Assembly (NCBI GenBank): GCA_025455005.1
Contig: JALONH010000001.1
Location: 248,001-312,000, forward strand
Length of the DNA stretch: 64,000 nucleotides
DNA from: Cytophagaceae bacterium
Lineage (GTDB): Bacteria > Bacteroidota > Bacteroidia > Cytophagales > Cytophagaceae
Direction of reading: 5' to 3'
Part shown: one piece after another, positions 1 through 10,700 of the stretch
Position numbering within the stretch: position 1 is the first letter of the stretch
How the letters are laid out: every line of letters begins with the position of its first letter
The notes under the pieces: model-generated
What the model was told of the DNA's origin: nothing
The model's database searches: none
What the model saw: the letters and a program-made list of their open reading frames with translations, nothing else
Translations under genes and position numbers: made by a program

Positions 1-244
1 CTATACTGGCAGCTATAAATTCTATTTTACCATGACCATAGGGATGGTTTTGATCTTTTGGAGTATGTGAAAGTCGAAGACTATATAATGTGAATCCGGC
101 AGCAATTATATTAACAATGCTTTCCAATGCATCAGTCAAAATGGAAGTAGAGCGAGTGAACCACCAAGCTACTATTTTTATAAAAAACAATACCACTCCC
201 GTTATAAAAACAAATCGTTGAATGGAGATAGGTCCGGATAGCAT
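1..244 (-). CDS. Cation diffusion facilitator (CDF) transporter, N-terminal part
   Basis: The minus strand is open from an ATG at 244 to the window edge, giving the first 81 residues of a protein. It begins with a hydrophobic segment, then has TDALESIVNIIAAG and a later HPYGHGK motif followed by E. Those are hallmarks of the CDF family: the conserved Asp and Ser/Asn of transmembrane segment 2, and the HPYGHGKxE loop between the second and third segments. CDF proteins export Zn2+, Co2+, Fe2+ or Mn2+ from the cytoplasm in exchange for protons. The metal cannot be told from this fragment; the rest lies to the left of the window. Confidence 0.88.
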   Translation of the reverse strand, partial: MLSGPISIQRFVFITGVVLFFIKIVAWWFTRSTSILTDALESIVNIIAAGFTLYSLRLSHTPKDQNHPYGHGKIEFIAASI

Positions 245-263
245 AATAGTAAAGATAAAAAAA

Positions 264-2105
264 CTATTCAGGATGTAGTAAAAGAATTTTAAGTGTATAA
301 AAGGTGGTTTCGCATTTTATATTGATATAATAAAATCCACTGCTCCAGAGATGTGTTTGTACTTGAAGAGTTCCCCAAAAATTTCCTTTTTCAACTTCTT
401 TTCCTTCATTGGTATACAGGGTATAAGAATAAAACGTATTCGGCAGGCCTTCCAATATTATATAGTCTTGCGCAGGATTAGGATAAGCTCGAACCAAAGC
501 AGGAGAGGAGACGGCGAGTATTCTTAACGAAACCCAATGATTAGATGTCGTTTTTTCGATGAGTTGTATATAATTATAATAAGAAGGAATCGTTCCTGAG
601 TACGTTTGTATAGAAGAGGCATACAGAGGTAGAATGGAATCAACCGCATCGAATTGTATCCCATCAATGCTACCTAAAATATAATACCCCTCTATAGAAT
701 GTTCATGTAAAGTGCGAAACGTATACTGAATGCCAGTTGTATTTTTATTAGCTGAAAATTCGAGAAGAGTCAAGGGAAGTAAACACGTATTGTTTATTAT
801 TCCGAAGGGTACAGTAGTGCTGAACAACGTAGTACCGGATGCGCCTGCAGTAGCATTCCGATTGCCGTTAAGGGAAGGATCTAAAGCATTAGTAGAAAAG
901 CCCGGTAAACCACCGGTAGTTTGAATCGTTAATCCTACGGGTAATGTAGCAACAGATAAATAGACTACGCCTCCACTTCCGCCTCCTCCAGGTCCTAAGC
1001 TCCTATTAGGACTATTGGTATCGCCCCCCATCCCTCCGTTAGACTGTACAATCGTGTTCGTAAAGGTGTTACTTTGAAGTAGTATAGAGCCTCCACTACC
1101 CCCACCACCTGCTCCGTCTCCACCCCCATCGGGAGCAGCTTCGCCATTACCGGAGATTAAAAACCCATTTCCAATTATATTGTCCGCAATCAAGAGTATA
1201 ATACCTCCTCCATTACCTCCGCGAGTTCCTTGGCCATTATTCTGATGACCGCCACCACCACCGCCACCTAAAAACAATCGAGTAGGGATTTGGGTATTTA
1301 AAGCAATTCCCCCTTGTGCATTCGTTGCAGCATTATTACATCCATTAGATTGATTGCCACCTTGACCTCCGGTTCCCCATAGTCCACCACCGCCTCCACC
1401 TGCATTGTGGTTGTTACCGCCTCCGCCACCTATGGTATTTTTAGCTCTTCCCGAGGACTCATTTAAAGGTATAGAATAGATACCTTCCCCTTTTTGAGAT
1501 ACTAAGGTACTTGCTGGTAATGAAAAATTATTTAAAAAGAAACTGCAACTGACCGAAGGGTCATTCAAACTTGCATTTCCTCCCCTGAATCCTATACCAT
1601 CGGCTGCTATAGGTGCGTTTAACGTTATGGTTCCACTCGCCCTAATGGCTACAATACCACCGGTGGTTCCGTTCCAATTCGAACCGGTTAGGGTTCCATT
1701 AACGGAAACGTTAGTATATTCCGGAACACGAACTAATTGAACAGACCCACTAATAGTATAGGTTTTTAATAGGGCATGAACAAAATAAATATCGTTCCCG
1801 GTGATAGCTAATATGCGTTGTAATTCGTAATTACCCGCATCATTTATTGAAGTCAATGATCCATATGCAGCAGACGTTACGGTAGTGTTAATGGACGCCC
1901 CTTTCATTTGAATGAGCACCACCAAATCTCCTACAGCATAACCCGAAGCGGAACTAACCGTTACTCTATGGCAAGCATAATCTATTGCAGTAACGTCTAT
2001 ATACGTATTCACTACACCGGATATTTGACCGAAACAAGTATAACCCCAAAGAGTTACCCCTATACAGCAATATCGTATAAATGAGAAGAAGAAACGTATA
2101 TTCAT
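264..2105 (-). CDS. Glycine-rich secreted protein with T9SS type A sorting domain
   Basis: About 613 residues. I chose the ATG at 2105 rather than one 24 bases upstream because a signal peptide starts there (MNIRFFFSFIRYCC then hydrophobic, ending near CFGQ). The middle third holds repeated GGGGGG blocks separated by short N/Q/S/T stretches and by beta-strand-like segments such as GGIILLIADNI and GGSILLQSN. The last 75 or so residues have the YPNPAQDY motif, strands and a final Tyr/Lys-rich strand of a T9SS C-terminal domain, so secretion through T9SS is inferred. The N-terminal part has no family I recognise. It probably coats or adheres to the cell surface. It is divergent from the lipoprotein gene at 2224. 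Confidence 0.82.
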   Translation of the reverse strand: MNIRFFFSFIRYCCIGVTLWGYTCFGQISGVVNTYIDVTAIDYACHRVTVSSASGYAVGDLVVLIQMKGASINTTVTSAAYGSLTSINDAGNYELQRILAITGNDIYFVHALLKTYTISGSVQLVRVPEYTNVSVNGTLTGSNWNGTTGGIVAIRASGTITLNAPIAADGIGFRGGNASLNDPSVSCSFFLNNFSLPASTLVSQKGEGIYSIPLNESSGRAKNTIGGGGGNNHNAGGGGGGLWGTGGQGGNQSNGCNNAATNAQGGIALNTQIPTRLFLGGGGGGGHQNNGQGTRGGNGGGIILLIADNIIGNGFLISGNGEAAPDGGGDGAGGGGSGGSILLQSNTFTNTIVQSNGGMGGDTNSPNRSLGPGGGGSGGVVYLSVATLPVGLTIQTTGGLPGFSTNALDPSLNGNRNATAGASGTTLFSTTVPFGIINNTCLLPLTLLEFSANKNTTGIQYTFRTLHEHSIEGYYILGSIDGIQFDAVDSILPLYASSIQTYSGTIPSYYNYIQLIEKTTSNHWVSLRILAVSSPALVRAYPNPAQDYIILEGLPNTFYSYTLYTNEGKEVEKGNFWGTLQVQTHLWSSGFYYINIKCETTFYTLKILLLHPE

Positions 2106-2223
2106 TACTTTGTATAGACTTACGTACAAGTTAATACGTTAAAGTTACGGTATTGTAACTAAAATAAAGGTATTATTAATTTACTATATAATTTACTACA
2201 TTTAATATTCATTTTAATATAAT

Positions 2224-4317
2224 ATGCATTCAAAAAATAGCCGAGCACTCCTTTGGGGATTATTATCAATCGGAGCCTTATTATGGGCATGCCAACGGGA
2301 GTTTGAGCGTCCGAGATGGGATACGAATGTGTTAGCTCCCTTGGTAAAAACAAAATTAAACTTGGCAAACTTATCGACCGATACCAGTATAAAAGTAGAA
2401 TCGGATAATTCTTTAACTCTTGTTCAACGAAAAAAGTTATTTACCTATACCATAGATTCGTTAGTAACTTTGGAAGCGCCACAGTTTAAAAGAACAGTAA
2501 AACTTTCCACTTTAGTTTTAGCGAATCAAACCCTTACGCGTAGAATATCTCTCGGTGAAATAGCGCGCCAATTAAAAGCACAAGGTAGTCCTCTTGGGGA
2601 TCAAATATTTCTAGCACACAATTTAGGTCGTTTGGGAATTCCGGCTACTATTCCGAATATAGATAACATCACAGCTGGTCCGGTCGATATAGATGTAAAT
2701 GATTTTTTCAGAACGGCTACCTTACTTCAAGGGACCCTTACAATACAAGCGCTTAATCGATTACCCTTAACATTAAGTAATATACAATTGCAGTTAAGAA
2801 ATAAAAATGGCAATGAGATCATAACGAATCAACAATTTATAAATTTAACGCCTAATAGTACTCAAACGAATACGGAAGATTTAGCCGGTAAAACAATTGA
2901 GGGGAACTTGGTCGCTTCTATTGCTGATTTGGATATTCAAGGAGCCAGTGTAATTGTTGATACAGCCTCTGCTATTGTGATTACCTTGACAGTTTCCAAT
3001 TTACAAGTATTTGAAGCAACGGCTATTTTCCCGGCTCAGGAAGTGGTAAACGAAACCTCTGATGTAACGCTATTAGGCTTAGACGATGTTCGTTTAACCT
3101 TAGCAACAATTCGTCAAGGTCGAGTTCGGGCAGACGTGTATTCGACAGCCGAAGATACGGTTCGATTTTCGTATGAAATTCCATCTGCAACTAAAAATGG
3201 AGAAACATTTATATTTTATGCGGAAGTACCACCGGCTCCTCCAGGTGGAACTTCATACAAACAATTTGTATCTGATTTTAGTGGCTATAACTTGGAATTG
3301 ACGGGTGTAAATCGAGATACCTTTAATACCTTTTACGGGACACTGGTAGGCCGTATAGATTATACCGGTAGAGTGGTTAATTTATCCTTAGCAGACAGTT
3401 TAGATATAACCCTTACACTGGAAGATGCTAAACCTTCTTATATCAAAGGATACCTAGGACAAGACACTATTGCCTTTGGACCGGAAGAAATCGATATCGA
3501 TGTCTTTAAAAATGTTCAAGCGAATTATTTAGCATTTGATAGTATTCGGATAGTAGCCAGTGTTGAAAATAGTTTAGGCATTCCATCTCAAGGTAAGATT
3601 ACACATTTACAAACCGTAAATACTCAAACTTCTCAATCCGCAACCTTAACAGGACCTATTCTAAATACCTATCAAGCTATTCAAGAAGCAACCGATAATC
3701 CACTTACCCCCCAAACTACCGTAATAGACTTGTCTTCGAATACCAACGCTGTAGATTTAATTAATATACAGCCTGATAAATTGTATTATATAGGAGATTT
3801 TACAACTAACCCATTGGGTAATGATCAATCGTATGAAGACTTTGCCCGTTCCGGTGTTAGTTTAAATGCTACGATTGATGTTGAGATACCACTTCAAGTT
3901 CAAGCAGAACAATTAGTCTTATCGGACACAGCAGCGTTTGATGCTTCGTCACTTCGCACCACCGGAGCCCGTTCCGGTACCTTGCGCTTATTGGTAGATA
4001 ATATGTATCCTTTGGATATTCAAGTAGAACTCTTGTTTTTAGATAACAACGGACTGCTTATTGATTCGGAATTGACTAGTCCTGTAGTACCTGCCGGGGT
4101 TGTTAATGCCAATGGAATTGTAGAAGTTCCCTCTTCAGCCGTTATTCCGATTTATTTTTCGGAAGGAAGATTGAATGCCCTTATCGATCGATGCACCGAC
4201 GTGGTATTCAAAGTGCAAGTCGATTCTAAACCCAATAACTCGTTTGTTAAATTATATAGTACGTACTTTATTGATTTAAAAATATCAGGAGATTTAACAA
4301 TAGGAATTAATCAATGA
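2224..4317 (+). CDS. Large outer-membrane lipoprotein of unknown function
   Basis: 697 residues. The N-terminus is a lipoprotein signal with lipobox LLWAC (Cys at residue 23), so the mature protein is expected to be lipid-anchored in the envelope. The rest is rich in Thr, Asn and alternating hydrophobic residues, suggesting a series of beta-sandwich domains; no catalytic motif is visible. Its stop codon overlaps the next ATG (ATGA), which points to translational coupling with the barrel protein at 4314. That pairing suggests a surface complex of lipoprotein plus outer-membrane protein. I do not recognise the family. Confidence 0.8.
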   Translation: MHSKNSRALLWGLLSIGALLWACQREFERPRWDTNVLAPLVKTKLNLANLSTDTSIKVESDNSLTLVQRKKLFTYTIDSLVTLEAPQFKRTVKLSTLVLANQTLTRRISLGEIARQLKAQGSPLGDQIFLAHNLGRLGIPATIPNIDNITAGPVDIDVNDFFRTATLLQGTLTIQALNRLPLTLSNIQLQLRNKNGNEIITNQQFINLTPNSTQTNTEDLAGKTIEGNLVASIADLDIQGASVIVDTASAIVITLTVSNLQVFEATAIFPAQEVVNETSDVTLLGLDDVRLTLATIRQGRVRADVYSTAEDTVRFSYEIPSATKNGETFIFYAEVPPAPPGGTSYKQFVSDFSGYNLELTGVNRDTFNTFYGTLVGRIDYTGRVVNLSLADSLDITLTLEDAKPSYIKGYLGQDTIAFGPEEIDIDVFKNVQANYLAFDSIRIVASVENSLGIPSQGKITHLQTVNTQTSQSATLTGPILNTYQAIQEATDNPLTPQTTVIDLSSNTNAVDLINIQPDKLYYIGDFTTNPLGNDQSYEDFARSGVSLNATIDVEIPLQVQAEQLVLSDTAAFDASSLRTTGARSGTLRLLVDNMYPLDIQVELLFLDNNGLLIDSELTSPVVPAGVVNANGIVEVPSSAVIPIYFSEGRLNALIDRCTDVVFKVQVDSKPNNSFVKLYSTYFIDLKISGDLTIGINQ

Positions 4318-5579
4318 TACTTACTAGAATTACTTTAGGTCTATTTATATTCTGTGTTGCTTCTGTTCCAGTTGTTTTAGGACAATATGAGGTGGATCGA
4401 CCGGAGATGTTTTTATTGGAAAGAAAAAATGCATCATTCAGTACTTCAAGTGAATACAAACACTTTGTTTCCTCATGGGCCGGAGGAGATATAAACAGTT
4501 CTTTTATTACTAATACTTTCTTTACCGAATTTTTATACAAACGCTCTTTTATTGATGCGGATTTAATCGATGATCAATTAGATAGGGCAGGTCCGTCGAA
4601 TAGATTAGGTTCATGCATACAAGGAGGACTTTATGGTTTCCTTCAAACGGCTAAGGGAAAATGGGAAGCCGGCATTACCTATAAAGATTTTTATAGTGGT
4701 AATTTTAGCAAAGACGCCTTTACCTTAGTCTTTAAGGGCAATGCATCATATGCCGGATCGTCCGCTTCATTGGAGCCCTTATCGATACTTGGTCTTACGA
4801 CACAAAATATTTTCATTGGGTATAGAAAATCGATAGGAAAAGCTGCTACTGCTGAAATCGGTTGTAGATTCGGCGTTTCCAGAGCATCTAATATACTTAA
4901 AGTTAAAATGGAACAAGGCGCTTTGTTTACAGAACAAAATGGCGCGTACCTAGAATTAAGTGGAGATATACAAGCATTCTATTCCAACGCTTCTTCCAAA
5001 GCGGGATTAGGAGCCTTTACCGATTTATATTTTCAAACGAAGTGGAAGAAGTGGAACATATCGGCTGAAATTCGGGATATAGGTTTTATTCGTTCCGGGC
5101 AATTGACCTCTTACAATGAAAGTGGAACTTTTCGATATGAAGGGATTGCGGTAGACAATATTTTTGGTGAAGAAGGCTTTAAGCTTACCGGTATTACAAT
5201 AGATACGATTTTGCAAAATTTTGGAATTCAACCGAAAATAGAAAACAAACTAATATTAATGCCCTCTACGTTTCATTTAGGAGGCTCAAAAGATTTTGGT
5301 AAAAAGTGGACATCATTCTTTGGAGTTAAGATGATAGCAGCACCGGGTTATATGCCGAAGCTCTATACTCGTTGGGCTTACTATTTCTCCAAAAGCCTAG
5401 CTATTCAACCTGGCCTATCTTTCGGTGGATTCGGCAATCTTGATGTAGAATTAGGTGTGGCGAAATCCTTTGCAGATAAATATTTTATTTCCACACAATT
5501 GTTTTGGATAGAATACCTGGTAGCTCCTTCTATTACATCAGGTCAGGGTATGTCGGTAGCATTAAGTATGCGATGGTAA
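4314..5579 (+). CDS. Outer-membrane beta-barrel protein, DUF5723-like
   Basis: 421 residues with a cleavable signal (ends near VVLGQ) and many amphipathic beta strands ending in an aromatic residue (terminal SMRW), as expected of an outer-membrane barrel. The segment around AEIRDIGFI and overall size recall the DUF5723 group of Bacteroidota barrels; that assignment is from memory of the family and is tentative. The start overlaps the stop of the upstream lipoprotein gene by four bases, and its own stop overlaps the start of the radical SAM gene. No function is known to me. Confidence 0.75.
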   Translation: MILTRITLGLFIFCVASVPVVLGQYEVDRPEMFLLERKNASFSTSSEYKHFVSSWAGGDINSSFITNTFFTEFLYKRSFIDADLIDDQLDRAGPSNRLGSCIQGGLYGFLQTAKGKWEAGITYKDFYSGNFSKDAFTLVFKGNASYAGSSASLEPLSILGLTTQNIFIGYRKSIGKAATAEIGCRFGVSRASNILKVKMEQGALFTEQNGAYLELSGDIQAFYSNASSKAGLGAFTDLYFQTKWKKWNISAEIRDIGFIRSGQLTSYNESGTFRYEGIAVDNIFGEEGFKLTGITIDTILQNFGIQPKIENKLILMPSTFHLGGSKDFGKKWTSFFGVKMIAAPGYMPKLYTRWAYYFSKSLAIQPGLSFGGFGNLDVELGVAKSFADKYFISTQLFWIEYLVAPSITSGQGMSVALSMRW

Positions 5580-6598
5580 TGTGGGTATCAAAAGATACAT
5601 GGAATATACTTTCTCATTTTACTTTACGAAGAAGTATCAATGCTATCTTGGTAGTCGTTAGTTTTTATATAGCAAAATGGTTTAAGCTTACCTTTCATCC
5701 GGCTATGCCAATAGCGATCTCCATTGAGCCTACAACATCGTGTAATCTGCGTTGTCCGGAGTGTCCAAGTGGCTTACGCTCTTTTACTCGTCCTACCGGA
5801 ATGTTGGAATTGGGAAATTTCAAACAATGTATCGATACCATTGCAAAAGATATTTGGTATATCCTTTTTTATTTTCAAGGCGAACCTTATTTGAATCCAT
5901 CCTTTTTAGAACAAGTGGCATATGCCAAAAAAAGAAATCTATACACCGCAACGTCTACCAATGCACATTATTTAACATCGGAAATGGCAAAGAAGACAGT
6001 GGAATCCGGTTTGGACCGAATCATTATATCTATTGACGGAGTTTCTCAAGATACCTATGAACAGTATCGGGTAGGAGGAAGTCTTTCAAAGGTTATAGAT
6101 GGAACAAAACAACTCTTGTATTGGAAAAAAGAACTACAGTCCTCTACCCCACATATCATATTTCAATTTTTAGTAGTAGCTCCCAATGAAAAAGATATTC
6201 CGGCTGTAATAGAATTAGGCTCTGCACTAGGTGTAGATGAGGTGCGATTAAAAACGGCACAAATCTATCAATATGAACAAGGTTCTCCCTTGATTCCTAC
6301 TCAAGAAAAGTATTCGAGATACAAACGCATGTCGGATGGTTCCTATCGGTTAAAGAATGCTTTAGATAATCAGTGTTGGAAAATGTGGCACCAATGTGTT
6401 ATTACTTGGGATGGCAAAGTAGTGCCTTGTTGTTTTGACAAGGATGCACACTATAGTATGGGGAATGTTTTTACCCATTCTTTGTATTCGATTTGGAACA
6501 ATACTTCTTATCGAGATTTCAGAGCGCAATTGTTAACCAGTAGAAGTAGTATTGATATGTGTCGTAATTGTACAGAAGGAACTAAAATCTGGGCGTAA
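5579..6598 (+). CDS. Radical SAM/SPASM domain protein
   Basis: 339 residues from the ATG overlapping the previous stop (TAATG); another ATG lies six bases upstream. The iron-sulfur motif TSCNLRCPEC (Cys 55, 59 and 62) is the CX3CX2C signature that binds the [4Fe-4S] cluster reducing S-adenosylmethionine. The C-terminal part has Cys-containing motifs around CWKMWHQC, VVPCCFD and MCRNC, typical of a SPASM auxiliary-cluster domain. SPASM enzymes often modify peptides, but related ones act on other substrates, and no precursor peptide is visible nearby. A short hydrophobic helix precedes the catalytic domain, so membrane association is possible. It is followed after four bases by a methyltransferase. 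Confidence 0.9.
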   Translation: MWVSKDTWNILSHFTLRRSINAILVVVSFYIAKWFKLTFHPAMPIAISIEPTTSCNLRCPECPSGLRSFTRPTGMLELGNFKQCIDTIAKDIWYILFYFQGEPYLNPSFLEQVAYAKKRNLYTATSTNAHYLTSEMAKKTVESGLDRIIISIDGVSQDTYEQYRVGGSLSKVIDGTKQLLYWKKELQSSTPHIIFQFLVVAPNEKDIPAVIELGSALGVDEVRLKTAQIYQYEQGSPLIPTQEKYSRYKRMSDGSYRLKNALDNQCWKMWHQCVITWDGKVVPCCFDKDAHYSMGNVFTHSLYSIWNNTSYRDFRAQLLTSRSSIDMCRNCTEGTKIWA

Positions 6599-6602
6599 GG
6601 GG

Positions 6603-7463
6603 ATGAATAAAAAAGTCTTTTCTTCAGATCAAATCGCTCAATATTATCATGTCAGCGAGGACCATTATCGATTTTTTTGGAAATTACAAAAAGCACACGC
6701 GTTGCATTACGGTTATTGGGACGACACGACTAAATCCTTTGTGCAAGCCTTAAATAAGATTAATGATGTAATGGCAACCTCGGTTAGTATACAACCGGGT
6801 GAAAAAGTAGTAGATGCAGGATGCGGAATAGGAGGATCTGTTGTATGGTTAGCCACTCATCGTCAAGCAAAAGTTACCGGAATTACCTTAAGTGATAAAC
6901 AATGTGCTCAAGGAAATAAAAGGATACAAAGGTTAGGCATAGGATACTTAGCTGAATTAAAAGTAGATGATTTTACTTCCATGAATATAGAGGACCAATC
7001 CGTCGATGTCGTTTGGGCTATTGAAAGTATATGTCATGCTGCCGACAAACAACTTTTTTTGAAAGAAGCCTATCGAGTTTTGAAACCGGGTGGCCGCTTA
7101 GTGATGGCTGATTTTTTTATTATACAAACTCCGTCACCTAAAGGGGCTAAACAGTTAGATGCTTGGGCTCACGGATGGGCCGTTCCTTTTTTTGAAACGA
7201 AAGATAATTTTGATGCATTTGCGCACCAAGTGGGATTCGTACATTTAGATTGGAATAACATTACAGAAAATATTCGACCATCGGCAAAACGCCTATATAG
7301 AGCATTCTTCCTCGGTTGGATGGTTTCTTGGTTCTATAATATATTCCACCCGAAGGTTACGGAAGCATCCAAAAAAAATGTTCTTACGGCATATTATCAA
7401 TATACGACGCTTAAAGCGGGATGGTGGAATTATTTTATTTTTTCGGCTCAAAAGCCTTTTTAG
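6603..7463 (+). CDS. Class I SAM-dependent methyltransferase
   Basis: 286 residues from the ATG four bases after the radical SAM stop. Residues 70-79 hold the SAM-binding motif VDAGCGIGGS, followed by the acidic GITLSDKQ strand end and the VLKPGGRLVMADFF strand-loop typical of small-molecule methyltransferases related to sterol, tocopherol and ubiquinone types. The N-terminal HYGYWDD motif is also common in that group. The substrate is unknown. The C-terminus contains a hydrophobic stretch (FFLGWMVSWFYNIF) that could touch the membrane or a lipid substrate. Its last 29 bases overlap a small gene on the other strand. Confidence 0.88.
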   Translation: MNKKVFSSDQIAQYYHVSEDHYRFFWKLQKAHALHYGYWDDTTKSFVQALNKINDVMATSVSIQPGEKVVDAGCGIGGSVVWLATHRQAKVTGITLSDKQCAQGNKRIQRLGIGYLAELKVDDFTSMNIEDQSVDVVWAIESICHAADKQLFLKEAYRVLKPGGRLVMADFFIIQTPSPKGAKQLDAWAHGWAVPFFETKDNFDAFAHQVGFVHLDWNNITENIRPSAKRLYRAFFLGWMVSWFYNIFHPKVTEASKKNVLTAYYQYTTLKAGWWNYFIFSAQKPF

Positions 7464-7605
7464 GAGGTGAAGCCGCACAGCCACAACTAATGCAGGCCGT
7501 ATCTTTTTTTGAAAACAAGGATTTGCGGATTCTAAACATCCAATAAAGGACCGCTATCGTCACCAGCACAAAAACAATTAGGTCTTGAAATCCGTAGGAT
7601 AACAT
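7435..7605 (-). CDS. FeoB-associated Cys-rich membrane protein, small
   Basis: A 56-codon reading frame. ATG at 7605, TAA at 7437-7435. The protein starts MLSYGFQDLIVFVLV, forming one transmembrane helix, followed by basic residues and a cysteine cluster CISCGCAAS, then a Lys-rich tail. This layout (one helix, then K/R, then Cys-rich tail of about 50 residues) matches the small FeoB-associated family found beside ferrous iron transporters. No feoB or feoA is in the window, so the gene is an orphan here. The 3' end overlaps the methyltransferase gene convergently by 29 bases. Confidence 0.75.
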   Translation of the reverse strand: MLSYGFQDLIVFVLVTIAVLYWMFRIRKSLFSKKDTACISCGCAASPPKKAFEPKK

Positions 7606-7729
7606 GTTGTTCTATTTATTTCTTTCAAAAATACAGAATTAGGCCCGATTTACACTTGTATTAACATTGTTTATTTAAATTGGCATGGTTTTATGGGTTT
7701 TAACAAATGCCCACTATTTATTAAAGTAT

Positions 7730-10700
7730 ATGAAACGTTTTTTACAGATTGGAATTGCAGTTTTGTTCTTATTTCTCCAAATGCAACAAACCTATGCACA
7801 AGGCAGCGAAATCACTTTCGGGAAATGGAGTGTAGGGGCCAATTGGGGAGGTGCTTGGCAAAAATCCGATGTGCGAGCCCGCATGGGTACTGGTTGGGGG
7901 ATGACCTTGGAGCGTGCCATCATACAAAATAATACCAGTCTTTTTGGATTTTCTTTAAGAGGTCGATACCTACGAACCTGGATGTATGGACAAGATATTC
8001 AACGAAGCACCGGCATTCTTAACAATCCGGCATTGAATGGAACGTACAATCCTTTGTTAGATTATTCCGGCCTTGGGTACGTATTTCAAAATCATTATAC
8101 CAAAACGGATGAGTGGTCTTTAGAAGGTATGCTTATTTTGAATAGGCTTAGAGCTCGGTCTCATTTTAAATTTTATGCATTCGGAGGAATAGGAACAACC
8201 GGTTATACAACTCGGATTGATCAATTGGATGGTATAGGAAATACTTATAATTATAATCTAGTGAATACGGGCATTAGCAATAGTTTTACTCGAAATGATT
8301 TAGCCGCTTTGAGGGATTATAATTTTGAATCGTATGCTGAAAACAAACGATTACCACATTGGGTCTTTTCTTCTGCTTTCGGACTAGGTATGGGTATTCG
8401 GATGGGTACGAGAACATATATGACCTTTGAGCATAAAGTAACGTTTACCAAAACAGATTTATTAGATGGCAATCGTTGGGATAATCTAAATCAACCTACA
8501 TTGAAAAATGATCTCTATCATTACACTAGTCTTGGGATTAGTGTAGGTATAGGAAAAGGATGGGGAAGAGTGAGAGGTGCTACCACCGTTCAACAAAGCA
8601 CTGTAACGACACCGGAATATGTACGTGCGCCGGAAGTAAGCATTATCTATCCAAGAACGAATCCGGCTCAAGTCACTAATTGCAGAGTAGAAATTCGCGC
8701 ATTAATAAAAAATGTAACAGGTAAAGAACAAATCTATGTTTACCTGGATAATACCTTGCTGGATGACAATGCCTACTATTACAATAAATCGACACAAGAA
8801 TTAGTAATACAGACGACGGTAGCCTCAATGTTGGAAGTAGAGATTGAAGCCCGAAATAGTGCCGGTGAGGACTCTAAGAAACTAACGATTCAATGTATAG
8901 AGCCACCACCACCCCCTGTTGTTCTTCCAGTTCCGGTGATAGAAGTACTCTCTCAAAGTACTACAGATTGTTTTGTCAATGCTATGTTGAGAATACAACA
9001 TGTCAATAGCATAACAGATGTTACCGTCCTGGCAAATGGAGCTACAGTACCATCCTCCCGTTATAGCTTTAACGCGGCTAGTCAACAACTAACGTTAAAC
9101 TTTCCTATTCAAGCGACAACGAATGTAGTCATTCGAGCACAAAACGCTTCGGGAACAAACACCCAAACGTTAACCTTTGCCTGTGCACCAGTTCCTAGAA
9201 CTATTCCCACTCCAACACCGGTGCCTACCCCTGTTCCGGTTCCAACACCGGTACCCACTCCTGTCCCTGTACCCACTCCGGCTCCCAGAAGTGCTCCGTC
9301 AATACGAATTGTTACACCTGCTACAAATTCAACTTTGCCGAATTGCCAAATCAATTTGGTAGCCGTGTCAACCGGAATAACAGATAAAAATCAACTAACC
9401 ATTTATGATAATCGTCTACCTATTGACCCATCCAATTATACATTCAATGCGGCAACAGGAGATATCGTTCTGAATTATACGCTGTCACCAGGAATTCATA
9501 AACTTTCTATAACTGTTCAAAATAGCGTAAGTCTTCGAACGGCCTCAGTTGATGTACAGTGTGCAGCCTCTACTCCACCGCCAATTGGCGCTTTACCTGT
9601 CATACGGTTATTAGTTCCAGCAACGTCTCCCTATACTAGTCCATCTTGTAGTTACACGGTAGTAGTAACGATTGAAAATATTCAATCGGCTACTCAAGTA
9701 CTCGTTCGAAATAATACAGTACCTGTGGCCTCCGGTGATATTATCTATAACCCTTCAGACAAAACGGTGCGGTTCCCGGTGAGTATACAGACAACTTCAA
9801 CCATTCAGATTGAAGCAGTAAATTCCTTAGGTAAAGCGACTCAAACCATACAATTAACTTGTAATCCTGCTATTGCACCTGATATTACGATGGTGTCTCC
9901 TTCAAATGGAATAGTAGCGACTACTGATTGTAGATCAACAATAATAGCTCGAGTTAGCGGAATCACATCGATACAACAAATTCAGTTTATTTTAAATGGA
10001 ACTAAATATACAGCTACAGATGCTACGCTCAGTACGACCGGTGAACTTACCGTTCCGATTCGTTTTACCGGAACGTCTACATTTGATATAATCATCAATA
10101 CAGCAGGTGGCTATGTCAAACGCTCCATACAATTATTGTGTCAACAAGTGAATCCTCCTCAAATAGTACTACTTCAACCTACATCTAGTCCGTGGATTTC
10201 TACTACTTGTAATGAGACCATAACAGCAACGCTGCGTTATGTTACCTCATCTGCTCAAATACAAGTACTAGTAGATGGGAATATTTTACCCTCTACTCAA
10301 TGGCGCTTTGATACTGCTACTACGAAACTAACTATTCCCATTCGGTTTACCGGTTCTAAAATAGTCCAAATACAAGCGTCTACTTCCGGAGGTTCTGATG
10401 TTAAAACGATTGCATTGGAATGTAAACCATTAATACCTCCGACCTTGGTATTGGTTAGTCCAACTGCATCCCCATACATATCTAAGTCTTGCACGGAAGT
10501 AATACAACTAAAAACTATACACGTAGATTCTATCCAACAAATCTCCGTCTTTAAGAACAATACCCAGATAACTATGGGGTCTCTTGCATGGGATAGAACA
10601 ACCGGTTTGTTGTCTTTCCCTGTAGAGTTTACAGGAACAGTAACGTACACCGTAAAAGTAAAAACAGCAGCCGGTTCAACATCGACACCTATACAGTTAA

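Noticed and set aside
9206-9286. Possible CRISPR-like short repeats
   Set aside because: Repeats are codon-level PTPVP units within a protein, with no spacers of uniform length.
9109-9354. Minus-strand open frame with GTGVGTGVG repeats
   Set aside because: It is the complement of the PTPVP linker of the giant gene; low complexity and no start context.
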